Shown here: one piece after another, positions 18,299-27,624 of the stretch
Numbering within the stretch: the stretch's first letter is position 1
How the letters are laid out: every line of letters begins with the position of its first letter
Source of the DNA: Methanomicrobium mobile BP
GTDB taxonomy: Archaea; Halobacteriota; Methanomicrobia; Methanomicrobiales; Methanomicrobiaceae
Assembly: GCF_000711215.1 (NCBI RefSeq)
Contig: NZ_JOMF01000007.1
Span: 102,570-166,569, forward strand
Direction of reading: 5' to 3'
DNA length: 64,000 nt
Position numbers and translations under genes: made by a program
Notes under the pieces: generated by a model
Told to the model about the DNA's origin: nothing
Database searches by the model: none
Seen by the model: the letters and a program-made list of their open reading frames with translations, nothing else

Positions 18299-19090
18299 TT
18301 AAAGACGCTCTTCTTTTGCACCGTTTGCCGTTTCCGACCGGTATTTCCTGTCAGGTCTGTAGATCTTATTGAGTCTGAGGAATATCGAGAGGAAGATAAT
18401 CGCGGACACAAGCATCAGCGGCAGGAACCATTCTCTCGGCAGGAGTCCCTTCGCATAGAACTGCACGTTAAGAATCCAGAATATGAAAAGCAGGAGATTG
18501 GTAATACGGTTTCTTGTAATTATCCTGTTATTGCTGCGGTATTCTCTGATAAGGTCGCAGATCATCACTGCCGCGAAGAAGACAGCGAGTATTGCCATGA
18601 GGATTATCTCCATGCGCATGACCAGGATTGGCAGAACGATTATCGCCGAGCCCGAATACAGGACGGCGTCGGCAATCAGGCGCGATCTGCCGTCGATGTC
18701 GTGATTTCTTGCAAGTACTGAGAGAGCAAGCGAGATAAACGCGATTGTTCCGAAATAAAGCATTGCGAAGATGCAGATCTTATCCAGAAAGATTGCGTCG
18801 TTCAATGTTTTCAGGCTGAAATTGAAGAGCGTTGCAAAACTCACGAGACGAAATGCCGATGAGAGTGCAAAGAATATGAAGAAATATCTGAAATAGTGCA
18901 GACCCGAATGTCCCGTAAGCTCGTAGATCTCTTTTGTCTTGAAGTATATCACAAGACACATGCAGATTATGAAGAGATAATATATTATCTCGCACAATAC
19001 GCTGAGATCGTCAAGCATCGGCGGAAACTGCGGGGGATACGGATGATCGCCGAACTGCGGCGGCAGATCTTCCGGATGTATTCTTTCCAT
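18299..19090 (-). CDS. Polytopic membrane protein paired with winged-helix regulator
   Basis: A 263-residue protein that I do not recognise by family. After a short Pro/His-rich N-terminus (PEDLPPQFGDHPYPPQFPP) it has about seven hydrophobic segments (residues about 30-50, 65-90, 100-125, 140-160, 165-190, 205-220, 225-245). There is no catalytic motif. The organisation resembles a seven-helix sensor module without an attached output domain; the adjacent winged-helix protein could be its output. This is inference from gene order only. Confidence 0.7.
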   Translation of the reverse strand: MERIHPEDLPPQFGDHPYPPQFPPMLDDLSVLCEIIYYLFIICMCLVIYFKTKEIYELTGHSGLHYFRYFFIFFALSSAFRLVSFATLFNFSLKTLNDAIFLDKICIFAMLYFGTIAFISLALSVLARNHDIDGRSRLIADAVLYSGSAIIVLPILVMRMEIILMAILAVFFAAVMICDLIREYRSNNRIITRNRITNLLLFIFWILNVQFYAKGLLPREWFLPLMLVSAIIFLSIFLRLNKIYRPDRKYRSETANGAKEERL

Positions 19091-19271
19091 ATTATTCCTT
19101 ATTTTAGAATTTTACCGTATAATAAACTGTGGACTCTCTGTCCATACTCCATATATTATCTCTCGGCGAATATTTGTCTGCCCCCATACGATCGGACGGG
19201 ACGGACGGAAAGGACGGAATAAACCGGACATAACTGAGCCGTTCTCCTCCGAATAGGGCAGGAAGGTATTA

Positions 19272-19412
19272 TTGAGTAAAGAACCCGCTTACATGAGATA
19301 CGGCTCAAGGATGCTGACTGTCGTGTTGATACTGACAATACTGACCTCGATTATGGCGGTCTATGCCTTCAGTCTTCATGCAGGATGCGGAAAGAGACCG
19401 CCGAAGATGTGA
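19272..19412 (+). CDS. Possible 46-residue single-span membrane protein
   Basis: A short frame from TTG at 19272 (or ATG at 19293, 39 residues) to TGA at 19410. It encodes one hydrophobic segment (MLTVVLILTILTSIMAVYAF) followed by a short polar tail with GCGKRPPK. The stretch GGAAGG a few bases before the TTG could serve as ribosome binding site. Length and lack of any recognised family keep confidence low. It sits between two divergent genes, and the rest of 19091-19700 shows only A-rich, repetitive sequence. Confidence 0.35.
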   Translation: MSKEPAYMRYGSRMLTVVLILTILTSIMAVYAFSLHAGCGKRPPKM

Positions 19413-19700
19413 CACGTAAAGGTTTTGCTCAAAATCCTGAAGTAATATCGAGAAAATCAAAAAAACACGGAAATATCTGATAAAAACCTTATTACATCCG
19501 ACAAACATCACGAAACGATAACTGACCAAAAGAACAGAAAAAAGCAATAAACGCAATATACAGCAATTCAGCACAGCAATCAAAAAGGCACAAAAGACGC
19601 AATAACCGGACTTCAAGACAGAAAGACTGCCGAAAGACAAAATCGGCAGTCTTCTTCATGAACGAATACACGCATAAGACCAAGTTTTAAGGTAAAGAAT

Positions 19701-20675
19701 ATGACTCAATACATAACAGAAAGGAAGATCCCCGTAATCCCGGCAATTCCCGTAATATCCGCAATCTCCGCAAATCACGCAACCGAAGCAACTCACGAAT
19801 GCGCAATGCAGCGGGACAATATATCTCCGAAGGATAAAACAGCAAATCCGGAAAAAATGCTGAAACTGAGAGCTCTTCAGGCGGAGATGTTCGGGAGAAT
19901 ATCTCTTGAAGAGACAAATAAAAAGGCATCCCTTCTCGACAGAATCGAGAGCAAATATCTTCTCTCCGGCGATCAATACGTCAGACTGCTCGGAGAACTT
20001 ACCGATACCTACTCCGTCCTCGAAGCTTACGGAACGGTGGTCTCATCCTATGTGACCTCGTACTACGACGATGACGCATTCACGCTTTATTATCAGCACC
20101 ATAACGGTCATTCCGACCGCTATAAGCTCAGAATGCGCCACTATCTCTCATCCGGCGAGAGTTACCTTGAGGTAAAGCACAGGACGAACAGGGGCGCGAC
20201 TCAAAAGAGCAGGATCAACACCTGCGGCGTTGAAAGAGGGGATATTGTGAGGTTTCTTATTGAGAAATTCCCGTATGACATAAGCGGATTCCGTCCCGTG
20301 CTTACGACGGTCTATACAAGAATGACCCTTGTGTCCGACGAAGGAAGCGAGAGGATAACATTCGACACCGATCTCAGGTTTATCGGCGCAGACGGCAGAA
20401 GTTATGACTGCGGCAGTCTCGTAATCGCCGAGAGCAAGCACGAGCGTCTTGCACATACCGTGGCTCAGAAGAAGATGAAGGAGTTATCCGTGCGCAAAGC
20501 CTCGTTCTCAAAGTATTGCGTGGGAACGGCGCTCTTAAACCGCGGTTTAAAGAGCAACCGTTTCAAGCCGAAGCTGCTCTATCTCTCGAGAGCCTCGGAT
20601 GCGGGTGCATACGGCGGATTCGGAGGTCAGACATCCGTTAATTCCTGCTTCCGCCGTGCGGGGGTGACGGCGTAA
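19701..20675 (+). CDS. VTC-domain polyphosphate polymerase-like protein
   Basis: A 324-residue protein whose residues from about 78 on form a VTC domain, the tunnel fold that makes polyphosphate from ATP in the yeast VTC complex and binds triphosphate. Catalytic-type residues are retained: ESKYLL, KLRMRHY, YLEVKHR, VYTRMTL, RITFDTDL and IAESKH. The N-terminal 35 residues (Pro/Ile/Ser-rich) are encoded by short-period repetitive DNA and may not be native; ATGs at 19806 and 19857 are alternatives. Stop and next start overlap (TAATG), coupling it to DUF4956. The gene trio is common in bacteria and rarer in archaea, which suggests transfer. Confidence 0.85.
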   Translation: MTQYITERKIPVIPAIPVISAISANHATEATHECAMQRDNISPKDKTANPEKMLKLRALQAEMFGRISLEETNKKASLLDRIESKYLLSGDQYVRLLGELTDTYSVLEAYGTVVSSYVTSYYDDDAFTLYYQHHNGHSDRYKLRMRHYLSSGESYLEVKHRTNRGATQKSRINTCGVERGDIVRFLIEKFPYDISGFRPVLTTVYTRMTLVSDEGSERITFDTDLRFIGADGRSYDCGSLVIAESKHERLAHTVAQKKMKELSVRKASFSKYCVGTALLNRGLKSNRFKPKLLYLSRASDAGAYGGFGGQTSVNSCFRRAGVTA

Positions 20676-21280
20676 TGGAACTGCTCGCATTACTTGGGGG
20701 GCTGTCCGGCACTCATCCGCATCTTGCACTCGCGCTCGGCTTTATTTTCAATTTCACGGTCGCATACATAATCATAAGGTTCATCTACTGCCGGAAAGCG
20801 GCGAATCAGAACTTTGTATTTACCTTCCTTGCGTTCAACTCGGTCGTATATTTCATAATGGGTCTCTTTACGAGTATCGAGCTCTCAATCGGCGCCGGAT
20901 TCGGATTGTTCGCTCTATTCTCGGTGCTGCGTTACAGAACCGAGGCAGTCCCCATCCGCGATATGACCTATCTCTTCATCATGCTTTCACTGCCGATACT
21001 GAACTCGGTATTCTTCAGCGGCGGCGAATACGGTAAGATAATCGTCTCGGATGTGCTCATAATCGGCGTCATTCTGCTTCTGGAGACGGGTCTCGGATTT
21101 AAGCACACGCTCTCGAAGTGCATACTCTACGAGAAGATTGAACTGATTAAGCCCGAGCGAAAGGCGGATATGTTAAGAGATCTGCGGGAGAGGACCGGCA
21201 TGAACGTTACGGACTTTTCCATAGAGAGAATCGATTTCCTGCACGATACCGCGGAGATAAAAATATACTACAATATCTGA
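20675..21280 (+). CDS. DUF4956 family membrane protein
   Basis: A 201-residue protein with four hydrophobic segments in its N-terminal two thirds (about residues 15-40, 50-75, 78-95, 110-145) and a soluble C-terminal alpha/beta part with a conserved-looking ERIDFL-D-AEIKIYY end. It belongs to the family typically encoded next to VTC-domain polymerases in bacteria. By analogy with the yeast VTC complex, it could be the membrane channel for polyphosphate, but that is inference. Coupled to the upstream gene by TAATG; a lipoprotein gene follows after 25 bases with GGGAGTG as ribosome binding site. Confidence 0.85.
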   Translation: MELLALLGGLSGTHPHLALALGFIFNFTVAYIIIRFIYCRKAANQNFVFTFLAFNSVVYFIMGLFTSIELSIGAGFGLFALFSVLRYRTEAVPIRDMTYLFIMLSLPILNSVFFSGGEYGKIIVSDVLIIGVILLLETGLGFKHTLSKCILYEKIELIKPERKADMLRDLRERTGMNVTDFSIERIDFLHDTAEIKIYYNI

Positions 21281-21305
21281 AATCCGAAATTTCGGGAGTG
21301 ATAAT

Positions 21306-23513
21306 ATGACGATAAAAAATACAATAACAGATTCAACAGTAGATTCAACAGTAAATTCAATAATTAAGTCAAAAGCGGCGGTCTTCGTGTTCGCCGTATT
21401 TGCCGTTGCCGCCGTTACGGCGGGATGTGTGGTGCTTGACGGCATTGATCTGTCGGGTCAGTCGGGACAAACCGGTCAGACAGGACAGACGGGGCAGGTT
21501 TCATACCCGGGTATCGGAACGATTGCGGGCGGCATTGAGATAAATGCCGTCACAACCGCGGACTACAGTAAAGCCGATATTGCCGAGGCAACCGCCGACG
21601 GAGATACCGTCTTTATCACGCTCTCCGGCAATTCCGCAAGCGTTGAGGGCGAAGGCAGCGGGAGTGTGACGGTTAGCGGCGTCAGTATCCTAATCGGTTC
21701 CGGGGGCACGTACAGTGTGAGCGGAACGCTCACCGGCGGGCAGATTGTCGTCGATGCCGACAGCAGCGAGAAGGTGAGGATTATCTTAAACGGCGCCGAT
21801 ATCACATGCCCGAACAGTGCGGCGATATATGTCAAAAACGCCGACAAGACGATAATCACGCTTGCGGAGGGCACGGTAAACAGGCTTGCCGACGGCAGTT
21901 CGTACAGTTTTGCCGACGGCGATGACGAGCCTTCGGCGACGCTCTTCGCGAAGGACGATCTTACAATAAACGGTAAAGGAAGCCTTATTGTGACGGGCAA
22001 TTACAATAACGGCATTCAGAGTAAGAACGATCTTGTGTTTACCGGCGGCACCGTCACGGTAACCGCCGTAAATGACGGACTCAAGGGTAAGGACAGTGTC
22101 TGCGTGAAAGACGCCGATATCACGGTTAATGCCGGCGGAGACGGAATCGTCTCAACGAACGACAGCGAGGAGTCGAAGGGTTACATCATTATCGACGGCG
22201 GCTCGGTCACGGTGACCTCGGCTGGCGATGCGATTCAGGCAAAGACCGATCTCACGGTCAACGGCGGCACCGTATCAATAGTATCGGGCGGCGGCAGTTC
22301 GGCGGCGTCCTCAGCGTCTGTGCGTCAGGAGAATTTCAGATTCACGAACGCACCTTCTGTCGCATCAACCGCATCAGCCGCTTCATCAACCGCATCTTCA
22401 GCGCCATCCTCAGTGTCATCCCCGGCGTCATCGGATGACGGGGACAGCACCAAGGGTCTGAAGGCAGGCTCGACAATCTCGATAACCGGCGGCAGCATCA
22501 CAATCGACTCAAAGGATGACGCGGTTCATTCAGACCAAAATCTTGTGATACGCGGCGGCACCATGAGCATATCGGCGGGAGATGACGGACTGCATGCCGA
22601 TACGTATCTGGAGATAGACGGCGGCAATATCAATATAGCCAAGTCCTATGAGGGTATCGAGAGCACGGAGATTGTGATTAACGGCGGTGATATAAGTGTC
22701 ACGGCAGGCGATGACGGTATTAATGCCGCGGACGGCACATCCTCGGGATTCGGCGGCGGATTTATGACGGCGGGCAGATGCAATCTGACCGTAAGCGGCG
22801 GAAACCTCTACATAAATGCGAACGGCGACGGTCTGGACGCGAACGGCAACATGGCAATGACCGGCGGCAGTGTAATCGTTGACGGTCCGATAAGTTCGGG
22901 TAACGGCGCGATTGACTATGACGGCACTTTCAGCGTCAGCGGCGGCACCCTTGTTGCCGTAGGAAGCGTGGGCATGGCAATGACGCCGGGCACCTCATCG
23001 GCGCAGAACTCGGTCAGAATAGCGTTGGATTCGGTTCAGTCCGCAGGAACTTCAATCAGCATCAGGTCCGAAAGCGGCACCGAAGTAATTACGCATTCGC
23101 CATCGAAGGTCTATCAGTCCGTTGTTGTCTCGTCGCCGCTCCTGAAATCTTCGGAGACCTATGTTATTTACCTCGGCGGCACCGAATATGGCAGATTTAC
23201 GGTCTCGGATACCGTGACCTCTGTCGGCGGTATGAACGGAGGCAATCGCGGTAATCTTATGACGGGCATGACGGGCGGCAATATGATGACCGGCGGCAAC
23301 GGGGGTCGCGTTAACGGCAATAACGGCAATATGATACCGCCGGATATGCAGGGAATGCCGGAAATGCAGGATTCGAATCAGAACATGCCAATGCCGCCCG
23401 ATATGGACACGAATATGAACATGAATATAAACCCCGGTATGAACCCGGGTATGAATGCCGGTATGTATCAGGGAATGAGTCCCAATCGGAATTTCAATCG
23501 GAATATGATTTAA
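21306..23513 (+). CDS. Beta-helix lipoprotein with carbohydrate-binding-domain repeats (Cthe_2159-like)
   Basis: A 735-residue exported protein. A hydrophobic segment ends in AVTAGC, a lipobox, followed by a GQTGQTGQ linker. The body has about fifteen short repeats of the form G-G-x-(I/V)-x-(I/V)-x-(A/S)-x-x-D-(G/D), typical of the calcium-binding beta-helix family typified by Cthe_2159 (annotated as carbohydrate-binding domain-containing). An Ala/Ser/Pro linker interrupts the helix near residues 330-380. The last 90 residues are Met/Asn/Gly-rich. It is third in the VTC-DUF4956 cluster, as in many Firmicutes. Substrate unknown; wall or matrix polysaccharide binding is plausible. Confidence 0.82.
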   Translation: MTIKNTITDSTVDSTVNSIIKSKAAVFVFAVFAVAAVTAGCVVLDGIDLSGQSGQTGQTGQTGQVSYPGIGTIAGGIEINAVTTADYSKADIAEATADGDTVFITLSGNSASVEGEGSGSVTVSGVSILIGSGGTYSVSGTLTGGQIVVDADSSEKVRIILNGADITCPNSAAIYVKNADKTIITLAEGTVNRLADGSSYSFADGDDEPSATLFAKDDLTINGKGSLIVTGNYNNGIQSKNDLVFTGGTVTVTAVNDGLKGKDSVCVKDADITVNAGGDGIVSTNDSEESKGYIIIDGGSVTVTSAGDAIQAKTDLTVNGGTVSIVSGGGSSAASSASVRQENFRFTNAPSVASTASAASSTASSAPSSVSSPASSDDGDSTKGLKAGSTISITGGSITIDSKDDAVHSDQNLVIRGGTMSISAGDDGLHADTYLEIDGGNINIAKSYEGIESTEIVINGGDISVTAGDDGINAADGTSSGFGGGFMTAGRCNLTVSGGNLYINANGDGLDANGNMAMTGGSVIVDGPISSGNGAIDYDGTFSVSGGTLVAVGSVGMAMTPGTSSAQNSVRIALDSVQSAGTSISIRSESGTEVITHSPSKVYQSVVVSSPLLKSSETYVIYLGGTEYGRFTVSDTVTSVGGMNGGNRGNLMTGMTGGNMMTGGNGGRVNGNNGNMIPPDMQGMPEMQDSNQNMPMPPDMDTNMNMNINPGMNPGMNAGMYQGMSPNRNFNRNMI

Positions 23514-23587
23514 TCATCGATTGAGTTGATTGAGTAAGATTGGGTATAAAAACCGAAATATTTTCAATTTTTTCATTCTTTAAAAGA

Positions 23588-23672
23588 TGCGAGGGAGGGG
23601 ATTCGAACCCCCGGACACCTACGTGATTGGATCTTAAGTCCAACGCCTTTGGCCAGGCTCGGCAACCCTCGC
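23588..23672 (-). tRNA. tRNA-Leu (TAA)
   Basis: An 85-base tRNA with a long variable arm. Acceptor GCGAGGG pairs with CCCTCGC; the anticodon loop is CTTAAGA (anticodon TAA); the T-loop is TTCGAAT; discriminator A; no encoded CCA. No intron was seen. Confidence 0.96.
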
Positions 23673-23861
23673 TTGCGATAACGGATGAGACCGCTTTGCG
23701 AACCGATTTGAGAACCGATATGCGAACAAATTAGTTCGACTATACATATTATGCCTATTACTCAAAAAAGGTAACGATTAAGCATCATCAAAAATGCCGG
23801 ACTGTCAGCGAAAAATGCTGTTTGATGCCCGATGCATGACGTAAAAACACGCCGCCCGTCG

Positions 23862-25598
23862 TCAGATCAGATACATGTATGCAAGGATCGTGAAGATAAA
23901 CGCCAGAAGAATGATTGCGAACGCCATCGGCGCTATGAAAGTCATCAGAGTATTCACCGTGCTTGCAAGCTGCGAGATTCTGTGCGATCCGAAGACTACT
24001 ATATGCTCGCACCATGCCGTTGTCGCGCCGCACTCCGAGGGCGTCAGATCCTCGACTGCCTTTGCGACTGCCTCTTTTACGTAAGGTATTATCTCTTCGG
24101 GGGGGACACGCAGACCTATGGGGTTTCTGCCGCTGACCGTGTTTACGACGTGGGTATCCGTGGTCATGAGTTCGCAGTCGTCGACGGTCTTAAGGACTTC
24201 TTCGCGGATAATCTCGCGGACGCCCTCCTGCATGTTGTTGCCGTCGAAGATTACGTATGCCGTCGTTTTGCCGCCGGTTCTGACGGCAAGAGCCTGAATG
24301 CCGAGATCGCCGAAACCGAGACTGCGGTCGAACGGGACGGTGACGTGGGAGGCGCCGGCTTCAAACTGCGCCTGTGCCTCAACTCTTGCGCCGACGGACG
24401 CGATATTGCAGACTTTCATGTATTCGTGAGCGGTCTTTGTCGCGGGCATTACGGCGCTTGTGACCTCGACCATGCAGTTGTGTGCGTCCACGAAAGCAAC
24501 ATGCTCGAAGCGTTTCTGACCTTCATACATGATGGAAAGACCTATCGGATAATCGACATCCTCGGTCTTCTCCGGCGACCTTGTGCTTACCATGAGTAAA
24601 ACGTTGCCGAATGGCTGAGCAAGGACCTCGACGGTCTCGTATCTGTATCTGACGGCAGGTCCTGCCGTATCGCAATAGACCACGGAATCCTCGGTTGCCT
24701 GAATTGCCGAGATAATCTTGGGTATCTCGTTCTCGGAGATGAGGTTGAAGTCATGCGTAGCACAGCCGTGCGCGACAAGGGTTTCGCCGCCGAGCGAGTT
24801 GTGGATGATTTTCGGGAGGTTGCCGCCGCCGATCTCGCCCATGGGTCCCGGATGGACGTTCGGGACGGTAAACTTGATTGTTTTTTTGCCTTCCCGCCTG
24901 AAGAAGAGTGTGACCTGCGGCACGAAGACCTCTTCTCCTATCTTCCTGAAGAAGTCCTCGAGTGCCCTCGAGCCGTCCGTGTTATGCGCAATGAAGGCAT
25001 TTATGAAGTTTAAGGTGCTGATGTGGAAGACCTTCTTCAGCGGTCTTTCGACGAGCCAGAGGAAGAAGATGAAACCGGCGCCGAAGAGGAAATGGATTAA
25101 TATCGCCAGATATCCGAAGTAAGTTCCGAAGAAGTACGTTCCTGCGACGGCTGCGAAGGCACTCTGGACTATCGCCGGCAGTATCATGCGCGACATTCTG
25201 TAGTCGGCGATGGCGACAAGGACTACAAGACGGACTCCGAATACGAAACCGAGCGAGATTGCGAAGAGGAGCGGGAGAATGCCCGGGAATATGAGCTGAA
25301 TCGGAAAGAGCGTGATGATAAGGGAGAAGACGGTTGTCGCAAGAACCAGAAGCGCCGAGCGGTTCCATGTGATTTTTTTGCCGAAGACCTCGACGAGCGG
25401 TTTTGTGAAGATAAAAGCAATAAGTCCCGGGATTATGTATCCGAGGGTTCCGAGGCAGGTCGGGTCGCTTCCGCGGTAGAGGCTGACGACATCGACGGCG
25501 ACACCCAGGAATATCATAATGATAAGGGATCTCTGCCAAGAGGGCGCCGTGAACATATATTTGCTCAGCCCTTCCACTTTCGATTCAACAGCCGCCAT
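23862..25598 (-). CDS. DUF2070 family archaeal membrane protein
   Basis: A 578-residue protein of the archaeal DUF2070 family. The first 200 residues hold about six membrane segments, a soluble domain of about 340 residues follows (with the conserved PNVHPGPMGEIGGGNLP and ATHDF motifs and GFGDLG), and one C-terminal hydrophobic segment ends the protein (FIAPMAFAIILLAFIFTIL). The His/Asp-rich soluble motifs suggest a metal-dependent enzyme or phosphoesterase, but no activity is known to me. It is the last gene of the long minus-strand series. Confidence 0.9.
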   Translation of the reverse strand: MAAVESKVEGLSKYMFTAPSWQRSLIIMIFLGVAVDVVSLYRGSDPTCLGTLGYIIPGLIAFIFTKPLVEVFGKKITWNRSALLVLATTVFSLIITLFPIQLIFPGILPLLFAISLGFVFGVRLVVLVAIADYRMSRMILPAIVQSAFAAVAGTYFFGTYFGYLAILIHFLFGAGFIFFLWLVERPLKKVFHISTLNFINAFIAHNTDGSRALEDFFRKIGEEVFVPQVTLFFRREGKKTIKFTVPNVHPGPMGEIGGGNLPKIIHNSLGGETLVAHGCATHDFNLISENEIPKIISAIQATEDSVVYCDTAGPAVRYRYETVEVLAQPFGNVLLMVSTRSPEKTEDVDYPIGLSIMYEGQKRFEHVAFVDAHNCMVEVTSAVMPATKTAHEYMKVCNIASVGARVEAQAQFEAGASHVTVPFDRSLGFGDLGIQALAVRTGGKTTAYVIFDGNNMQEGVREIIREEVLKTVDDCELMTTDTHVVNTVSGRNPIGLRVPPEEIIPYVKEAVAKAVEDLTPSECGATTAWCEHIVVFGSHRISQLASTVNTLMTFIAPMAFAIILLAFIFTILAYMYLI

Positions 25599-25681
25599 TT
25601 ACCATCTGCCGCCTTATTCACTCTGTTAATTACTAAGTCCGGTATATATGTTTGTCCCGATACTTATTCTGTCTTTGTTTT

Positions 25682-25765
25682 TGTGTCGTTTATTGTGTCG
25701 GTTATTGTGCCGGTTATTGTGTAGTTATTTTGTGTCGTTTTTTGTGTCGGTTGTGCAGGTTATTT
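25682..25765. repeat. 12-bp degenerate tandem repeat, about seven copies
   Basis: Units near TGTGTCGGTTAT run head to tail from 25682 to about 25765 between the DUF2070 gene start and the end of the PfkB kinase gene. The first three units differ by only one base each. The strand seen by minus-strand transcripts is A-rich, so a terminator role is not obvious. Confidence 0.85.
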
Positions 25766-25780
25766 CGGTTAGGGGGTGCT

Positions 25781-26671
25781 TTACAGCGCGGGGAATTCGC
25801 CGAAGAACTCCCTGTATCTGCGAAGCATTCTGTCCCAGTCCGCAAGATTTGTCTGGCAGCCGACCTTCTCCACGACGAAGGAGGATGTGACGGCACCGAC
25901 CTTGCAGCAGATATCCGTGGGATACCCTTTCTGGAGTGCGGTGAAGAACCCTGCACGGTAGCCGTCGCCTGCGCCGGTAGGTTCGGCAAAGTCGGCTTTG
26001 ACGGCGGGGAATTCTTTTACATTGCCGGAATTGTTTGTATACAGCCTGCTTCCCTTCTCCGACATGGTGACTATCGATGTCGGTATCTGCTTGAGAACCC
26101 ATTCGCTGTTCTGCCCGAGTTTCTCGCAGATGGTTTTGAGTTCATGGTGGTTGCAGAACAGTATGTCGATATTGTCGATGAGGGAAAGAAGCTGTTCTTT
26201 TGTGTATTTTATGAGATCCTGTCCGGGATCGAAGGATGCGAACTCCGCCTGTTCCGCGATTGAGACATTGAACTCCGCTTCGCCGGTTGCCATATGAACA
26301 AAGTCGAGTTTAGGAGCTTTTTCCGTCGTAAAGAGTTCGCCCGCGCCCCATTCGAAGACCGTGGTCTGATCGCCCTTCGGGTCGTTGAACATGTAGCAGG
26401 TCGACGTCCTCTTGTCTTCGGATACGAAGAATCTGGTCTTCACATTGAGTTTCTTCAGATAAGTGTCGTATTCGCCGCCGGAGAATTCTTTTCCGACCGC
26501 ACTTATCAGTTCCGCATCTCCGCCCAGAACGGCGATACCCACGGCAATGTTTGCGGCACCGCCGCCGTTGTAGACCTTGTGATCCAGAACAGGTGTTGAT
26601 TTATGTCTCTGCGGAAGTTCGAGAACCGTAATGATGTGATCAATTGCAGTATGACCCACAACTGAGATCAT
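25781..26671 (-). CDS. PfkB-family carbohydrate kinase
   Basis: A 296-residue ribokinase-fold protein. Signature 1 is NGGGAANIAVG (residues about 36-46), signature 2 PTGAGDGYRAGF with the catalytic Asp, and a GSRLY strand before it is typical. Archaeal homologues phosphorylate nucleosides, ribose or fructose phosphates; the exact substrate cannot be read. The stop of the upstream DUF555 gene lies three bases before its ATG, so they are co-transcribed. Confidence 0.9.
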   Translation of the reverse strand: MISVVGHTAIDHIITVLELPQRHKSTPVLDHKVYNGGGAANIAVGIAVLGGDAELISAVGKEFSGGEYDTYLKKLNVKTRFFVSEDKRTSTCYMFNDPKGDQTTVFEWGAGELFTTEKAPKLDFVHMATGEAEFNVSIAEQAEFASFDPGQDLIKYTKEQLLSLIDNIDILFCNHHELKTICEKLGQNSEWVLKQIPTSIVTMSEKGSRLYTNNSGNVKEFPAVKADFAEPTGAGDGYRAGFFTALQKGYPTDICCKVGAVTSSFVVEKVGCQTNLADWDRMLRRYREFFGEFPAL

Positions 26672-26674
26672 CGT

Positions 26675-27013
26675 TCAAATCTCCCTGACTTCGACGACCT
26701 TTAAAGGAACGTCGCGCAGTGCTTTTCCTATGACCGATTTTGCGATTCGGCTTGCGTGCTCCTTTGAGTCCGCCTTGAAGACCTTCATGTCGAGACAGAG
26801 TCCCACAAGACCGACGTTTGCCACTACGAGGGCATTGCTCAGTTCTTCCTCGCAGAAGGGGCACTGGATCATGCCGATCTCAATCTCCACGAACTTTGCC
26901 GACGGATTGAGCGCTTTTCCGACTTCACTGATTGCTATACCGATTGCGTCGTCGAGTGTTTCGACATCCCTGACGACTTTTGCCGCTTCCAGCGTTACAA
27001 GATAATCTGACAT
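26675..27013 (-). CDS. DUF555 (UPF0212) family protein
   Basis: A 112-residue archaeal protein of the UPF0212/DUF555 family: [10 protein letters not shown] start, [14 protein letters not shown] with a Cys-x2-Cys pair (around residues 50-53) and a C-terminal [11 protein letters not shown] metal or cluster site at the CPFC motif is possible. Function is not known to me. Tightly linked to the PfkB kinase gene. Confidence 0.88.
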   Translation of the reverse strand: MSDYLVTLEAAKVVRDVETLDDAIGIAISEVGKALNPSAKFVEIEIGMIQCPFCEEELSNALVVANVGLVGLCLDMKVFKADSKEHASRIAKSVIGKALRDVPLKVVEVREI

Positions 27014-27087
27014 TTTATCGTACTTTTGATTTGGTTGATTTTTGTGAGGTAATTACGCTGACTTTTGTAATTACATAGTTCCGTAAT

Positions 27088-27624
27088 TTACCAGTATTCT
27101 TCGTGAATATGCTCCGAGATGTCCATCCTTTCGGCTCTCTGTTCCGGAAGAACGCCGTGACCGACCGCGAGAAGCACCACTGGACGTGCATGCTTTAAGA
27201 GTCCCAGAGTCTCGGATACGTGTTCGTCGTCGAAGGCACCCGTCCAGCATGTATGAAGTCTCAGCGTATGTGCGGCAAGCATCATGTATGTCGCGGCTAT
27301 CGAGGCATCCTCGACGGCATAGAGAATACCGCGTTCGCCGTACTGCGACATGGATCTGACGTAGTTTGCGCAGACCGCAAGTATTACGGGCGCTTTTCTG
27401 ATATGCTCCTGACCGAATGCCGCGTCGGAAAGCTCTTCTTTGACGCTTTCGTCGGTTACAATCACGACATCCCATGATTCGAGGTTGCCGGCGCTCGGCG
27501 CTCTCTGTGCACAGCGGAGAATATACTCCATCTCTTCGTCCGTGACCGGATTTTCTTCGGCGTCGTTATACTCGCGAACCGACATTCGGGTTGTGAGAAA
27601 GTCGTAAAATTCAGACGAGTTCAT
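27088..27624 (-). CDS. Nitroreductase-family flavoprotein
   Basis: A 178-residue FMN-binding fold. The family start TTRMSVREYND, RCAQRAPSAGNLESWDVVIV (FMN phosphate binding) and the C-terminal GHGV-PEQRAERM are clear. Likely an NAD(P)H- or F420-linked reductase; the natural substrate is unknown. The first 14 bases overlap the end of the upstream 118-residue gene. Confidence 0.92.
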   Translation of the reverse strand: MNSSEFYDFLTTRMSVREYNDAEENPVTDEEMEYILRCAQRAPSAGNLESWDVVIVTDESVKEELSDAAFGQEHIRKAPVILAVCANYVRSMSQYGERGILYAVEDASIAATYMMLAAHTLRLHTCWTGAFDDEHVSETLGLLKHARPVVLLAVGHGVLPEQRAERMDISEHIHEEYW

